From positions 69,829,554 through 69,893,553 of the forward strand of contig OX485803.1 of the NCBI GenBank assembly GCA_950295325.1: a DNA stretch of 64,000 bases, in the 5' to 3' direction. Of the stretch, positions 1-10,437 are shown one piece after another. The notes below the pieces were generated by a model, which saw only the letters and a program-made list of their open reading frames with translations, made no database searches and had not been told where the DNA came from. Origin of the DNA: Polytrichum commune. Taxonomy: Eukaryota > Streptophyta > Polytrichopsida > Polytrichales > Polytrichaceae. The position numbers were made by a program, and so were the translations under genes. How positions within the stretch are numbered: the first letter of the stretch is position 1; every line of letters begins with the position of its first letter.

Positions 1-158
1 TGATGTTGTTACCACCCAACCTTCCTCAACACTAAATTTCAATTCTTTGATAATTAATGTTAGAAGATTTCCCATTGCGCTTCTTTTGACCACCCTGATC
101 TACAGTCACTAAACGACTATGTATTTTCTTATTTCTTTTTCAACTGTATGTTTTAAAT

Positions 159-231
159 ATTTTGGAGCGTGTAATATACCGTTGGAAAGGTATTTTCAAG
201 ACCTTTCCAATGGTATATTACACGCCTCCAA
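159..231. repeat. Long inverted repeat / foldback hairpin
   Basis: Two arms of about 30 bp (roughly 159-190 and 200-231) are near-perfect reverse complements around a loop of about 9 bases (attttcaag). The core stem gcgtgtaatatacc-ttggaaaggt has one mismatch against its partner and is flanked by a TTTGGAG/CTCCAAA extension. It could be a tiny MITE, a small-RNA hairpin precursor, or a cruciform-forming relic. No coding function is visible, and the short overlapping ORFs are products of the palindrome. Confidence 0.8.
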
Positions 232-2072
232 ATTCCAAACATTGCAGCTGGTAGACCAAAAAAACAAATCTGCACTTGAATTCTTGAGTTCTAGATGTCC
301 CGCGTTGTTTGATGAAACACGTGTAAGCGGGTTTAAAGGGTAGGGCAAGGTAGTGCTGGTGTGTCTCATGGGCTATAATATAATTAAGGCACATAAAAGG
401 TAGATTCATTAAAACATTCGTGAAATGGCATTTCTCTGACATGGGCCCTTGCTTTTTTCTACCAGACCACCTCTCTTGCCTCTCTCAACGAAAAACCCGT
501 TGGACCATGTCAGTGCATTTATTAGGCCTTAAAAATTATATTTTGGGGACCTCAACCTCCGTGGTCCCTCTGCCATTTTTTCCTTAGTGTAAACCGAAGT
601 TGTCCCGGGACAACTTCAAGAACCAATCAGCTGCCTTGCAGAGCCCTGGTCCAACTTCATGGTCCATAGTGTAAACCGCCCCTTAACGTCCGCCAATATT
701 AATTTCTTAAAAATAACCGGACTAGTAATGATAGGTTGGCAATGCATGATGCACCCACTTTCTTTTATACGAGGCTTTTTATTTTTATTTTTTGAATGTC
801 TAACCTTCTTGTGTTATTGCCTTAAATAATAGATTAGACTATGATTATTTAGAACTATTAAAACTTGGTATTTTTGAAACCCTTGAGACAAGGAACCGAC
901 GACGTAAGGTAGTGTCTAAAGTGGTTCATCTCATCCGCAAAGATGAATGAACTCTCATTAATGAAAATACATGAGTGCCACGAATCCCCAGCCATATCGG
1001 CATACCATCATACCTAGAAAGGTACTGTATAGTAGAACGGCCCATTGTATTGCTTAAAAGCCGGAGGATCCTCTACATAATGAAGCCCATTATGATTGCT
1101 GAAAGCAAATGTCTTAACTCCTGCATTTCGCCACAAGATTGAATCCTTCTTCTCTCCCTGCAACACAGTTGGCGTGAAGTTGAATCATTCTGCTTCAACT
1201 TAATGTCTTCTACCTGCAGGCTTGTGGTCTTTGCTTCTCTAAGTAGCTAGCATCCGGCCAATCCGCTGTGCAAATGAATTGGAAGGGTAGGGCTCAGGAC
1301 AGTCGAGTGATTGCACCTGAGAGCTTGGGGAGGAGTCACGGTTGATGATATTCTGGTGAGACACACCTGATTTGAATTTGCAGATCAGCAACAAGTGTTT
1401 GCTGTTGAAACATGGACTGACATTGATATTAAATTCGCATCAGATCTGCTTGCAGGGCGCCATTCACTTGCCCTAGTATTAATTTGCTATTGGAAAAATG
1501 GGGGGTTCTCCGTCGAAGGTCATGGCAGAATTGCTGGTCCCCATGATGGAAAGCATCAAGGGCTTGATTGGAATGTTACATAATCAACGGATCATTAGCA
1601 GATGACCCTTACCTCACACTTACGTAGGAATTATCTTACGGTCATTGCATGTACTCTAACTCCCTTTCAAGTCTGTCACTTACCTTGATCATGGTTGACA
1701 CAGGGATTACAGTATTAAGCTCAGTTCTGTCAGAAAATCTCTCTCTCTCTGCTGTTGAAAGCAGACTTATGTGGTTTGGCTCACATATCAGCAAAGTATT
1801 CATGTTGGCATCTTTGCGTCGTGTCTAGAGACTTTCAACACTGCTGTGTTTTGGAAGAGGCAGGACTCAGGACAGAGTATCTCCTCATAGCTTGGTGAGT
1901 CATACATGGTTGACGTTTTCCTGGTGAGATTTGTGCACATCAATGCAATGAATGGTTGATGCTGAAGTCAATGACTTCCATGCATAAGTTCATTGGCTGC
2001 ACTGTTCTGCAGGGTGATTAATACTACCGTTCGCTTGAGGCTGCACCGCCGGTTCGCTGTGATTGGGCCAAA
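232..2072. other. Non-coding region upstream of the GTPase gene
   Basis: No convincing coding sequence is seen. Two stretches, about 1285-1380 and 1860-1935, resemble each other: both contain a gctcaggacag/actcaggacag core, then agcttgg and a ctggtgaga motif. This suggests a local duplication. A pyrimidine-rich tract ending ttctgcag near 2013, shortly before the ATG at 2073, could be a 5'-UTR intron acceptor. Confidence 0.45.
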
Positions 2073-3392
2073 ATGGGGAATTCACAATCAAGCAGGGGCT
2101 TGAATGAGAATGGTGAGGCCATCAAAGGGGTACTAGAGACTTTTGTTCCCTTTTCTGGCCAGCTCTTTGAGACAGTTACGTCCTGGTTTGGAATCTTTCG
2201 GAAGGAACCGAGGCCATTGAATGATACCATGGAGGCGATTCGGCGGGCGAATGAAACGGCTGCAAAAGAGAGAGAATTAGCCGCAAAAGAGCAAGAATTA
2301 GCCGCAAAAGAGCGAGAATTAGCAGCTGAGAAAGAACGAGAAGTAGCGGCTGCAAAAGAACGAGAATCAGCTGCTGGGAAAGAACGGGAATTGGCTGTTG
2401 CGAAAGAGCGTGAAGAGGCCGCTGCCTTCGCAATGCAACAAGCCCAGGCGGCTGTTGCCGAGGCACGCAAGCAAGAGGCGGCTGCCAAGAGCCGCGCGGA
2501 TGCAGCTATGGCGGAGGCACAGAAGGCGAACGACGCGCTCCAGCAAGGCATCCATCCCGTCGTGATGCCCACTGACGAGCAGTACGAGACGACGATGAAG
2601 CGGATTCAATACAGCAAGGAGAAGCTCCACTTCGCTGTTTGCGGGACCTCCGGTAGTGGCAAATCCACGCTCATCAACGCATTCCGTGGCCTGAAAAAAG
2701 GCGACTTGAGCGCGGCCGCTGTCGGCGTCACGGAGACGACCTCCCATATCACACGATACCCCGACCCCCGCCGCGAGCTCCCCTACTCACGGTTTGTCTG
2801 GTACGACATCCCCGGCGCGGGAACGACAGCCATCTCGGACTGGCAGTACTTCAACGACCAAGGGCTGTTCGTGTTCGACTTCATCGTCATGGTGTACGAC
2901 GTGCGCTTCACCAAGATCGACGTGAGCATCATTGAGAATTGCTACCGCTTCAACATCCCGGTGTTCATCGTGCGCAGCAAGGCCGACCAACACATTGACA
3001 ACATGCTGAAGGAGCTTGAGCTTGACTGTTTGCCGGGCAGCGAGGAGTACCAAACGGTATACCAAGATGTCAAGACGACGTATGTCAAAGAGACGAAAAC
3101 AGATTTCGAAAGGCACATCAAGAACATGGCGGGAAACCCGGAGTTTGATGCACGGGATCGGCAAATGCTTCTAAGCCAACGGGTTTACATGGTGTCAGCC
3201 ATCAATGTTCGGTCTTTGGTGCTGAAGGGCCGTCAGGTCGACAACAGCAGACTCATTGATGAGGCTTTGCTGGTGGAAGACTTGCTCAGCACAGCCGCGA
3301 GAAGGCGCTACTTTGAGGAGGAGTGGAAGAGTGGAAGGGCATTTTCAAGAGAGGGAGGAACGCACTCACTGGGGCATTCTCTACAGTCTTGA
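2073..3392 (+). CDS. IRG-like (interferon-inducible-type) GTPase with N-terminal coiled coil
   Basis: A 439-residue single-exon protein. It starts MGNSQSS, a good N-myristoylation signal (Gly2, Ser6), in a favourable aaaATGG context. Residues about 60-155 form a heptad-like Lys/Glu/Ala coiled coil built from repeats of AAKERELA. A G domain follows: P-loop GTSGSGKST near residue 189, a VGVTETT switch-I-like Thr stretch, G3 DIPGAG near 244 and G4 SKAD near 301. The order and the flanking DIPGAG...FDFIVMVYDVRF context match the IRG family (p47 immunity-related GTPases), which are dynamin-like membrane GTPases; some mammalian IRGs are also myristoylated. The role in this organism is unknown; membrane attachment is inferred. 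Alternatives are other AIG/septin-like GTPases. The frame has no breaks. Confidence 0.8.
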   Translation: MGNSQSSRGLNENGEAIKGVLETFVPFSGQLFETVTSWFGIFRKEPRPLNDTMEAIRRANETAAKERELAAKEQELAAKERELAAEKEREVAAAKERESAAGKERELAVAKEREEAAAFAMQQAQAAVAEARKQEAAAKSRADAAMAEAQKANDALQQGIHPVVMPTDEQYETTMKRIQYSKEKLHFAVCGTSGSGKSTLINAFRGLKKGDLSAAAVGVTETTSHITRYPDPRRELPYSRFVWYDIPGAGTTAISDWQYFNDQGLFVFDFIVMVYDVRFTKIDVSIIENCYRFNIPVFIVRSKADQHIDNMLKELELDCLPGSEEYQTVYQDVKTTYVKETKTDFERHIKNMAGNPEFDARDRQMLLSQRVYMVSAINVRSLVLKGRQVDNSRLIDEALLVEDLLSTAARRRYFEEEWKSGRAFSREGGTHSLGHSLQS

Positions 3393-5066
3393 AATCTTCA
3401 GGACCATCATCATCATCATCATCTTGAGGTCGCATAATAGGGTGATGAATGTCAGTGTAGATGACAATCGAGCTGCACGACATGGTGCACCTACAATAAC
3501 ACTTTCATTAACTTGGAGGGCACTCCTCGTGTTGTTGTAATTCCAGGGTTGTGTGTTCACCAAAGACTGTGACTAGGCTATGCTTGTGAGTAATGCCATG
3601 GAATCCGGCACGATTCAAATCAACTCTGCACCTGGTTGAGGATCTTATCACTTTCCTTTCCAAGTATGATCTCATCCTCTCAATCATATGTGCCCTTGGT
3701 CCACCTACTAAAAAGTGGGTAGTACCCCTTATCCATACTCAAGAACAAGGGCTCTTGACTGCTTGTTGGCGGACAAACCCTTTTCACGTCGGTATCCCCA
3801 CATTAATGTCCTTTTCTATGTATCCATGCTATAACATAGCAGCATAAAAACTGCTATGTTTTATGAACATATTTGAAAGCACGCAACAATCCTAACAAAG
3901 TCCTCATAAACAGGGCTTGCGAGATTGTGGTGTTGGCTCTCAAGGCATTACCAACAACATCAATATGATGTGCAAAACCAATAGCACAGTGATGAATATT
4001 AACACATTGTGTATGAGCTACATATACAACGGGATAAGCGAAAATAACTAGCGAGGCTTGGTGATGGCGAGGCTTATGCTCAAGCTTCTAATGTTGCTTG
4101 TGTGTATTGCTCCGCCCCAAGCCAAAACACCTGCAAAGATTTTAGGCACTAGGTGGTTTCGGCTAGAAGGAAAACGAATTATTGGCTTAGTTTGCTCCTC
4201 ATATTGCTATTGTTCTTTGTTTGAGAAACAATAATGAGGTGTGGAAAGTTCAATGCAGTCGAGGCTGATCCAAGGTTGACAAAACTTATGTGAGACACAA
4301 ATGTACTCTCCTTGTTAGCAGTAGACCCTCGTTCAGATGGTTGCTAAATCATCAAAGAGTAGGTTCGCATATTTTGGGTGATTTTGGACACATTTGCATG
4401 GTGTGCACATTAGGATCCTTGTCAATGACATGCAATGTAGCAGTTGAACCACAACAAGGAAATTGGAATAGACCTTCCATGCAAAGCAGGATTTGAATAG
4501 GAATTATCCGATGTTAACCAATCTAATGCCCCCACTACTAGGAATCATGGTCCATTTACACACGAAAACCCACAGTACACTGACACCGTGCAGAGTGCGG
4601 CACACATGTCGGAGAGTGCGCAAGTGGTGCCAGCGAGTGTGAACGCGGTGTCATCTTGGATCAATCCTATTATTAGCAAACATGGTGTCCGAACTGTGTT
4701 GAAAGTTTTTGGGCCACATAGTGTTGGAAGTATGTCGTGTGTTTCACAACCATAATTGACCTCGCACGTTAATTGCATGTACATGTAAACTTGATACAGG
4801 GTTAGTATTCGTATCCCAGCCAGCATGCGTTGTTGTACCGGTGGTGGTATGTATAGAGTACATTTTGCGGGTGAGCTTTATACGCGTATTGCCTTGCCTC
4901 GTCGTGCGTTGTTTTTTCCCAGAACATATTCGTCTGTGCGAAATACAGATGTTTCTTGTAAATGTGATATTGCAATGTAAACCGTATACACACTGCAAAT
5001 AGCATGGACTCACAATGGTGTGTGCATTTCCGACCATTGCATAACTTTGTGTGTATTGCATGTTTA
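3393..5066. other. Non-coding DNA between GTPase gene and hAT element
   Basis: A CATCAT microsatellite (about 3402-3423) lies directly after the GTPase stop, so the 3' UTR may include it. The rest has only short ORFs without recognisable domains and no clear repeats. Confidence 0.5.
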
Positions 5067-5074
5067 GGTACACT
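5067..5074. repeat. hAT target-site duplication, left copy (GGTACACT)
   Basis: GGTACACT immediately precedes CAGGGTTGTC and recurs immediately after ACAACCCTG at 22963-22970. Eight base pairs is the duplication length expected for hAT transposases, so the two copies define the exact boundaries of the element. Confidence 0.93.
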
Positions 5075-5100
5075 CAGGGTTGTCTATTGTGTCGTGACGG
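5075..5100 (+). repeat. hAT left terminal inverted repeat
   Basis: Begins CAGGGTTGTCTAT, continues TGTGTCGTGACGG, and pairs with the right end at 22934-22962. The C/TAGGG-type start is characteristic of hAT termini. Confidence 0.9.
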
Positions 5101-5180
5101 AGGGTAATCCCGACATAATGTCGTGCCGTCACGACACATATCCGTCACGACACATATCCGTCACGACATTATGCCGGATG
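5089..5180. repeat. hAT left subterminal repeats (CGTCACGACA motif)
   Basis: The ten-base motif CGTCACGACA or its complement TGTCGTGACG occurs at least four times here, partly as direct tandem copies separated by catatc. The same motif recurs next to the right end (about 22881-22935). Clustered short subterminal motifs are the usual binding sites of hAT transposases, so this is a likely transposase-loading region. Confidence 0.7.
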
Positions 5181-5314
5181 CTGTCTTTATCCTGACGGAC
5201 TTGAATTTTACCAATTTTTTTGTGTAATTACATTAACCCATTTCTGACACGTAGGATTTACAATGTCCACGTGTGATGACATGTCACCAAAGTAAAGGTA
5301 AAGTGGGGAAAAAT

Positions 5315-6292
5315 TTACTAGAGCCCGTCCGCCCCCCCGTCCGCCCCCCCGTCCGCCTCCGTTCCCAACCCCCGTTCGCCCCCGTTCCCCCCCGTCCGCT
5401 CCCGTTCACAATCCCCGTCCGCTCCCGTTCCCAACCCCGTCCGCTCCCCCCTCTCCCGTCCGCCCCCCCCCCGTCCGTCCGCTCCCCCGTCCGCCCCCCC
5501 CCTCCCCCGTCCGCTCCACCCCCCTCCGTCCGCCCCACCCCCGTCCGTTCCCCCGTCCGCCCCCCCGTCCGCCCCCCCCCCCGTCCGTCCGCTCCCCCGT
5601 CCGCTCCCTTGTCCGCTCCCCCCCCTCCGTCCGCTTCCCCGTCCGCCCCCCCGTCCGCTTCCCCGTCCGCCCCCCCGTCCGCTCCCCCCCTCCGTCCGCT
5701 TCCCCGTCCGCCCCCCCGTCCGCTCCCCCCCCCCGTCCGTCCGCTCCCCCCCTCCGTCCGCTTCCCCGTCCGCCCCCCCGTCCGCTCCCCCCCCCCGTCC
5801 GTCCGCTCCCCCGTCCGCTCCCCCGTCCGCTCCCCCCCGTCCGTCCGCTCCCCCGTCCGCTCCCCCCCCCCTCCGTCCGCTTCCCCGTCCGCCCCCCCGT
5901 CCGTCCGCTCCCCCTTCCGCTCCCCCGTCCGCTCCCCCCGTCCGTCCGCTCCCCCGTCCGCTCCCTTGTCCGCTCCCCCCCCCCCTCTGTCCGCTTCCCC
6001 GTCCGCCCCCCCGTCCGCTCCCCCCCCCCTCCGTCCGCTCCCCGTCCGCTCCCCGTCCGCTCCCCGTCCGCTCCCCGTCCGCTCCCCGTCCGCTCCCCGT
6101 CCGCTCCCCGTCCGCTCCCCGTCCGCTCCCCGTCCGCTCCCCGTCCGCTCCCCGTCCGCTCCCCGTCCGCTCCCCGTCCGCTCCCCCCCCCCTTCCGTCC
6201 GCCCCCCCGTCCGCTCCCCCCCCCCCCCCTCCGTCCGCTCCCCGTCCGCTCCCCGTCCGCTCCCCCCCCCCCTTCCGTCCGCTCCCCCGTCC
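5315..6292. repeat. C-rich minisatellite (CCGTCCGCTCC units), left array
   Basis: Nearly 1 kb of one-strand C-rich tandem repeat. The unit is a CCGTCCGC core plus a variable C run. Between about 6030 and 6185 it is a clean 11-bp array (ctccccgtccg, about 14 copies). Long ORFs on both strands here are translations of the repeat, not genes. The strand asymmetry could support i-motif or G-quadruplex structures. Related arrays at about 14160-14700 and 21880-22690 lie in the same hAT element. Confidence 0.92.
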
Positions 6293-6303
6293 GATTCGAA
6301 TAC

Positions 6304-6309
6304 TATAAA
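6304..6309 (+). promoter_or_regulatory. Candidate TATA box for the hAT transposase gene
   Basis: TATAAA lies just after the C-rich array and about 235 bases before the transposase ATG at 6541. A pyrimidine/T-rich stretch ending ttgcag (6521-6526) suggests a 5'-UTR intron acceptor between them. Position is the only support. Confidence 0.4.
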
Positions 6310-6540
6310 TTGAGGGTTCAAGGTGCCATTTTTGCCTCCACTGACATAGTGTGTCTCAAGTCTTTTGATTCTCCTTTGAGGAGTGAGGATTGAATGCGTG
6401 AGACCCGAATGCAGAGGATACTTTGTCCAATCTAGTGACTGTGAATTAGGGTTGCCCTTGTGGCACTCTTGAACAAGACCTAGTATGCGATCAAAGTTAC
6501 TTGCTCTAACTTGTTTGTATTTGCAGGTTTTGTTGAAGTC

Positions 6541-9500
6541 ATGCCACGCCGAAATGATGCATGGGATCATTGGTACGAGGATAAGGGGATGGTTCCCGGT
6601 AAATCACAAAGGCAGGTTAAATGTAGGTTTTGCCCGTTCGTCATATCTTACCGAGGAAATAGAATGTTGGCCCACCTTGGTTATAGACCTCCTGTAGGGG
6701 GTGCTTGTGATGTTTCCACATGTAGGATGGTACCCCCGCATATTAGGGTCTTGTTTGAACATTGCGGAGGCATTGTGCCCTTACATGTAGGCATTGTAAA
6801 TGAGGACTCTCCGGTGCCAGATATTGTACCTCTGGAGCCTATTATAGCGGACTCCGTAATTAGTGAAACAGAGCCTTTGCTTATGTCCCAATCCACTCAA
6901 CATTCTGATGTTGTGATATATGGCACACCTCCTCGTGAACTACGTCAACTCAACATAACGGAGGGGTTCAATGTGTCAACAAAACAACTCCTTGATAGAG
7001 CATGGGCAACGGCTTTTTATGAAGCTAACATTCCTTTCAACATTGTGAGACATCCTGCATTTGTTCATGCTGTGCGTGAAACTGCCCGTCATCGAATGCC
7101 AACCTACACACCACCATCGTACAATGCCATCCGTACGAAGTTGTTAACTGATAAAAAGGTTGACCTAGATAGGCAAGTGAAGGAGAAGATGGGGAATTCC
7201 GTTGAAAAATACGGTGTTACAATATGTTGTGATGGATGGGACAACGTGCAAAACCGACCTCTACTAAACGTTCTCCAATGCGGCACAAAGGGAGATGTTT
7301 TCTTGGGTACCATTGATACCACGGGAAATCACAAGGATCATGTATACGTTGCTGCTCAAATTCAACCATTTGTGGAAAAGGTTGGTCGACATAATGTGGT
7401 CCAGATTTGCACTGACAATGCCCCAGTTATGGCCTCCGCTGCTCGCGACTTGATTCAAGCAAATCCCGATCTATATTTTCAAGGATGTGCTGCGCATTGC
7501 CTAGATCTCCTCTTAGAAGATTGGGGGAAGGAGGAATGGGTGAAAAAGTTGGTAAAAAAGACGCGCCATATTTGTGTTTTTATCAAAAACCATCATGCTT
7601 CTCAAGCTATATTCCGGAGGTTGTCACCAAATCTCTCACTCCGCCTACCTGTAGAGACCCGTTTTGCAACGAACTTCATCATGATAGATCGTCTTCTTCA
7701 AGTACGCAATGCTTTGGAAAGAATGGTGGTTGATGAGGATTGGCCTACTCTAATGCGTGATATGAGGAGGAGATCTCGCACCTCTTACATGAAGGGCTCT
7801 GCTGTGCGAAGCTTTATACGTTCTGATGGATTCTGGAACACGTGCGAAAATTTCTTGTATATGGTGATCCCGGTTGTTAAAGCTCTTCGTGTATTTGATG
7901 GCAAGGCGCCTGCAATGGGAATGGCTTGGAGGGTCATGCATGATTTACAAACCCATATTCGTGGATTCAGTAAACCTCCATTTCACTTAAGCCCTGAGCT
8001 TGCTGCAAATGCTATGCTAACGTTTCAAAATAGATGGAGGTTGATGTTGAATGATCTACATTGGGCTGGAGCGATGTTAAATCCGCTTCTACGTGGTTGG
8101 GCCCCACTCCATGAGGATGAGAATTCGAGGACAATCCTAAATCGAGTTCTTCGCAGGCTTGCTCAAGATGAGGACACTTATGTCCAAATCCTCCACCAGT
8201 ACCAAGATTTCCTTGAAAATCGAGGGCCTTTTGTTGATTCTACTGACCCGAGCGTGCATGCTGCACCTCTCCATGAATGGTGGGATGCAATGGGAGGTGG
8301 AGCTAAAGCCCTCCAAACAATAGCAAGACGTATCCTTGCACAAATATGTTCCGCATCCGCATGTGAACGCAATTGGAGCATGTACTCATATGTTCACAAC
8401 AAGAGTCGCAATCGCTTGAAGCATAGTCGTGCTGAGGACCTCGTCTACATATATACCAATAGTAGGCTCATTCGACATCGGAGGGGCCTAAGACCTGCGC
8501 AATGGTACGAATTGAATGAGGTCCATTCTGACGATGACCTTGACGAAGAAGATGACAACGAAGATGACGTGGATCCAAATGATAGTGCCGGAAATGATGC
8601 TGACAACAATGTTGATGACATCGACTTTGATTTGGATGACCTTGATTCCGAGAATCATGATTCAGAAGATGAGGATGGCAATGGTAGTGATGGAAACCTT
8701 GGGGTGTTTGATTTTGATGAACCGGATGTCCCCCAACATAACGACGGAATGCATGACGATCATGAGGGGTCTATTGGAGGACCGCCTTTTGAAACTCTCC
8801 ACATTGGACAAGGATTTCGCCCTGGCCATAATGTTGCTATGGGGGCAAGTGAGAATGTAGGAATTGAAGTAGATTCCTTGCAACCTCGGAGTGATTCTCT
8901 TTCTTTTGGTGAAGGTGACAATGTACTACCCGCAAATGAGCCAACGCACGTTCAACAGGATCCATTTCCAGCCCGAGTACATTCTGAATCCATGGACGCC
9001 TCCCTCATATCCAACCATCGTATAGAAGATCAAACGCCCAATGTTCCTGAAATACCTACAACTCGATTCCGTGCTCTTCAAATAACTGCATCAACCTCTA
9101 CGGTGCAAGTGCATGCACAAGGTCAACGTCGTCCTCTCACTCGAAGTATTGCCAATACTTCTAGATTGGGTGTTTCACGTGCAACTGCGGTGGGTGCTAC
9201 TTTGGTTGCTATACACAATGTTTCAAGAAATGTTACTACAGAGGCGCCACGTCGTCATTCTGTTCGTCGACATGTTGTTGAGAACATACCAATTGCAATT
9301 CCATCCGCATCAGTTTCACTTCCACACAGTCAATCCAATGGAACATGTGGCCTTGGAGTTGGAGGCGGAAGTACAACGGGGGATGTTTTTATAGATGGAA
9401 GTAGAGATGAAGTGCATTCAAGTCGTGGTACGGGTGGAGGGCGTCAGAGAACTACGAGAGGTGTCAAACGTACTAGGAAGAGGTATCAGGGAAGATCGCT

Positions 9501-9738
9501 TCCGTTTACTGTTGAAGACTACAATGAAGATGAGGGTAGACCACATCTAGATGAAAATGGCATACAAGATGCAGAGGGCTCCCGGCCGACCAAGAAGATA
9601 ATTTTCTCACAACGTGACCGAGAGTTGCATCTTCGGAGCGCGACTCCCCAAACGGATGATGATTGCAGCACAGACGAGTCTGAAGAGGACCCAAGATGTG
9701 TCGAAGCAAATGATCCCACAGTACGGATTCGAACGTAA
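6541..9738 (+). CDS. hAT-family transposase (BED finger, DUF659, dimerisation domain)
   Basis: About 1065 residues from the ATG at 6541, chosen because ttgcag just upstream looks like a splice acceptor. Residues about 5-75 carry a BED-like zinc finger (CRFC ... HL ... C). The RNase-H-like core follows, with CCDGWDN (first Asp) near 228, CTDNAPV (second Asp) near 289 and CAAHCLDLLLEDWG near 315, as in DUF659 plant hATs. The C-terminal dimerisation/catalytic region has ACERNWSMY (Glu, Trp) near 605 and KSRNRLKHSRAEDLVYI. An unusual tail follows: a strongly Asp/Glu-rich segment (about 660-745) and a low-complexity extension of about 300 residues ending in an acidic stretch. The frame is uninterrupted and the catalytic acids are present, so it may be functional. 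It catalyses cut-and-paste transposition of the surrounding element. Confidence 0.9.
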   Translation: MPRRNDAWDHWYEDKGMVPGKSQRQVKCRFCPFVISYRGNRMLAHLGYRPPVGGACDVSTCRMVPPHIRVLFEHCGGIVPLHVGIVNEDSPVPDIVPLEPIIADSVISETEPLLMSQSTQHSDVVIYGTPPRELRQLNITEGFNVSTKQLLDRAWATAFYEANIPFNIVRHPAFVHAVRETARHRMPTYTPPSYNAIRTKLLTDKKVDLDRQVKEKMGNSVEKYGVTICCDGWDNVQNRPLLNVLQCGTKGDVFLGTIDTTGNHKDHVYVAAQIQPFVEKVGRHNVVQICTDNAPVMASAARDLIQANPDLYFQGCAAHCLDLLLEDWGKEEWVKKLVKKTRHICVFIKNHHASQAIFRRLSPNLSLRLPVETRFATNFIMIDRLLQVRNALERMVVDEDWPTLMRDMRRRSRTSYMKGSAVRSFIRSDGFWNTCENFLYMVIPVVKALRVFDGKAPAMGMAWRVMHDLQTHIRGFSKPPFHLSPELAANAMLTFQNRWRLMLNDLHWAGAMLNPLLRGWAPLHEDENSRTILNRVLRRLAQDEDTYVQILHQYQDFLENRGPFVDSTDPSVHAAPLHEWWDAMGGGAKALQTIARRILAQICSASACERNWSMYSYVHNKSRNRLKHSRAEDLVYIYTNSRLIRHRRGLRPAQWYELNEVHSDDDLDEEDDNEDDVDPNDSAGNDADNNVDDIDFDLDDLDSENHDSEDEDGNGSDGNLGVFDFDEPDVPQHNDGMHDDHEGSIGGPPFETLHIGQGFRPGHNVAMGASENVGIEVDSLQPRSDSLSFGEGDNVLPANEPTHVQQDPFPARVHSESMDASLISNHRIEDQTPNVPEIPTTRFRALQITASTSTVQVHAQGQRRPLTRSIANTSRLGVSRATAVGATLVAIHNVSRNVTTEAPRRHSVRRHVVENIPIAIPSASVSLPHSQSNGTCGLGVGGGSTTGDVFIDGSRDEVHSSRGTGGGRQRTTRGVKRTRKRYQGRSLPFTVEDYNEDEGRPHLDENGIQDAEGSRPTKKIIFSQRDRELHLRSATPQTDDDCSTDESEEDPRCVEANDPTVRIRT

Positions 9739-10437
9739 TGGTTTTGCACAAATGTGGTATTTCGGTGCTCCCACGTACTCCCATAATTTATTACTTACGT
9801 CAAAATTGATACAAGTTACAACCTTAGGGCCTTCGGTAAGACATTTAGACCACAAAGCGAACGTTACCTTCGAAGTTGTAACATTTTATTATAGTAATAA
9901 AATTATTTATTGCATGTTTTTTAAAATTTTGAAAATACAATATGGTTGTCAACTTAGCATTGCAATTAATTTCCAATAACATGTTATGCCTTTATTAATT
10001 ACTATTTTGTATAATTCTTACTGTGAATGAAGTTTTATGTTTATTTATTGAGCTTCTTAAAGAATATGCTTTTATAAATATTGCAATCCCCTATTGCTCG
10101 ATTGTACATGCTTCGTTGGTGACATCCTCTTTTTGAGGACCTTTCTATCCGTTTTATATAATTATATCTTTATGTGGTATTCAATATTGACTATGTAGTC
10201 AATAGTACTTTTGGTTAGACTATCATATGAATTACTAATATTCAAGTAAGTTTTTAAAAATTTCAAATAACATTAAAACATGTGGCATCCATATGTTATC
10301 TTTTACACGATCTTAGAAATGACAACTTGTCGGTAAATCCTCTTTATATTACATATACTTTGAACATGAAATATGTTCATTGTGTCCAAAGTCTTCATCC
10401 GTTCCTATACAACTTCCTAAACATGGTACAAAAATGC
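9739..10437. other. AT-rich spacer after transposase
   Basis: AT-rich DNA with no coding signal, lying between the convergent 3' ends of the transposase gene (plus) and the RING-type gene (minus). It presumably holds both polyadenylation regions. Confidence 0.5.

Noticed and set aside
5273-6570. ORFs of 346 and 428 codons on opposite strands
   Set aside because: Both are translations of the C-rich minisatellite (Pro/Arg/Ser or Gly/Arg/Thr repeats) with no non-repeat domain.
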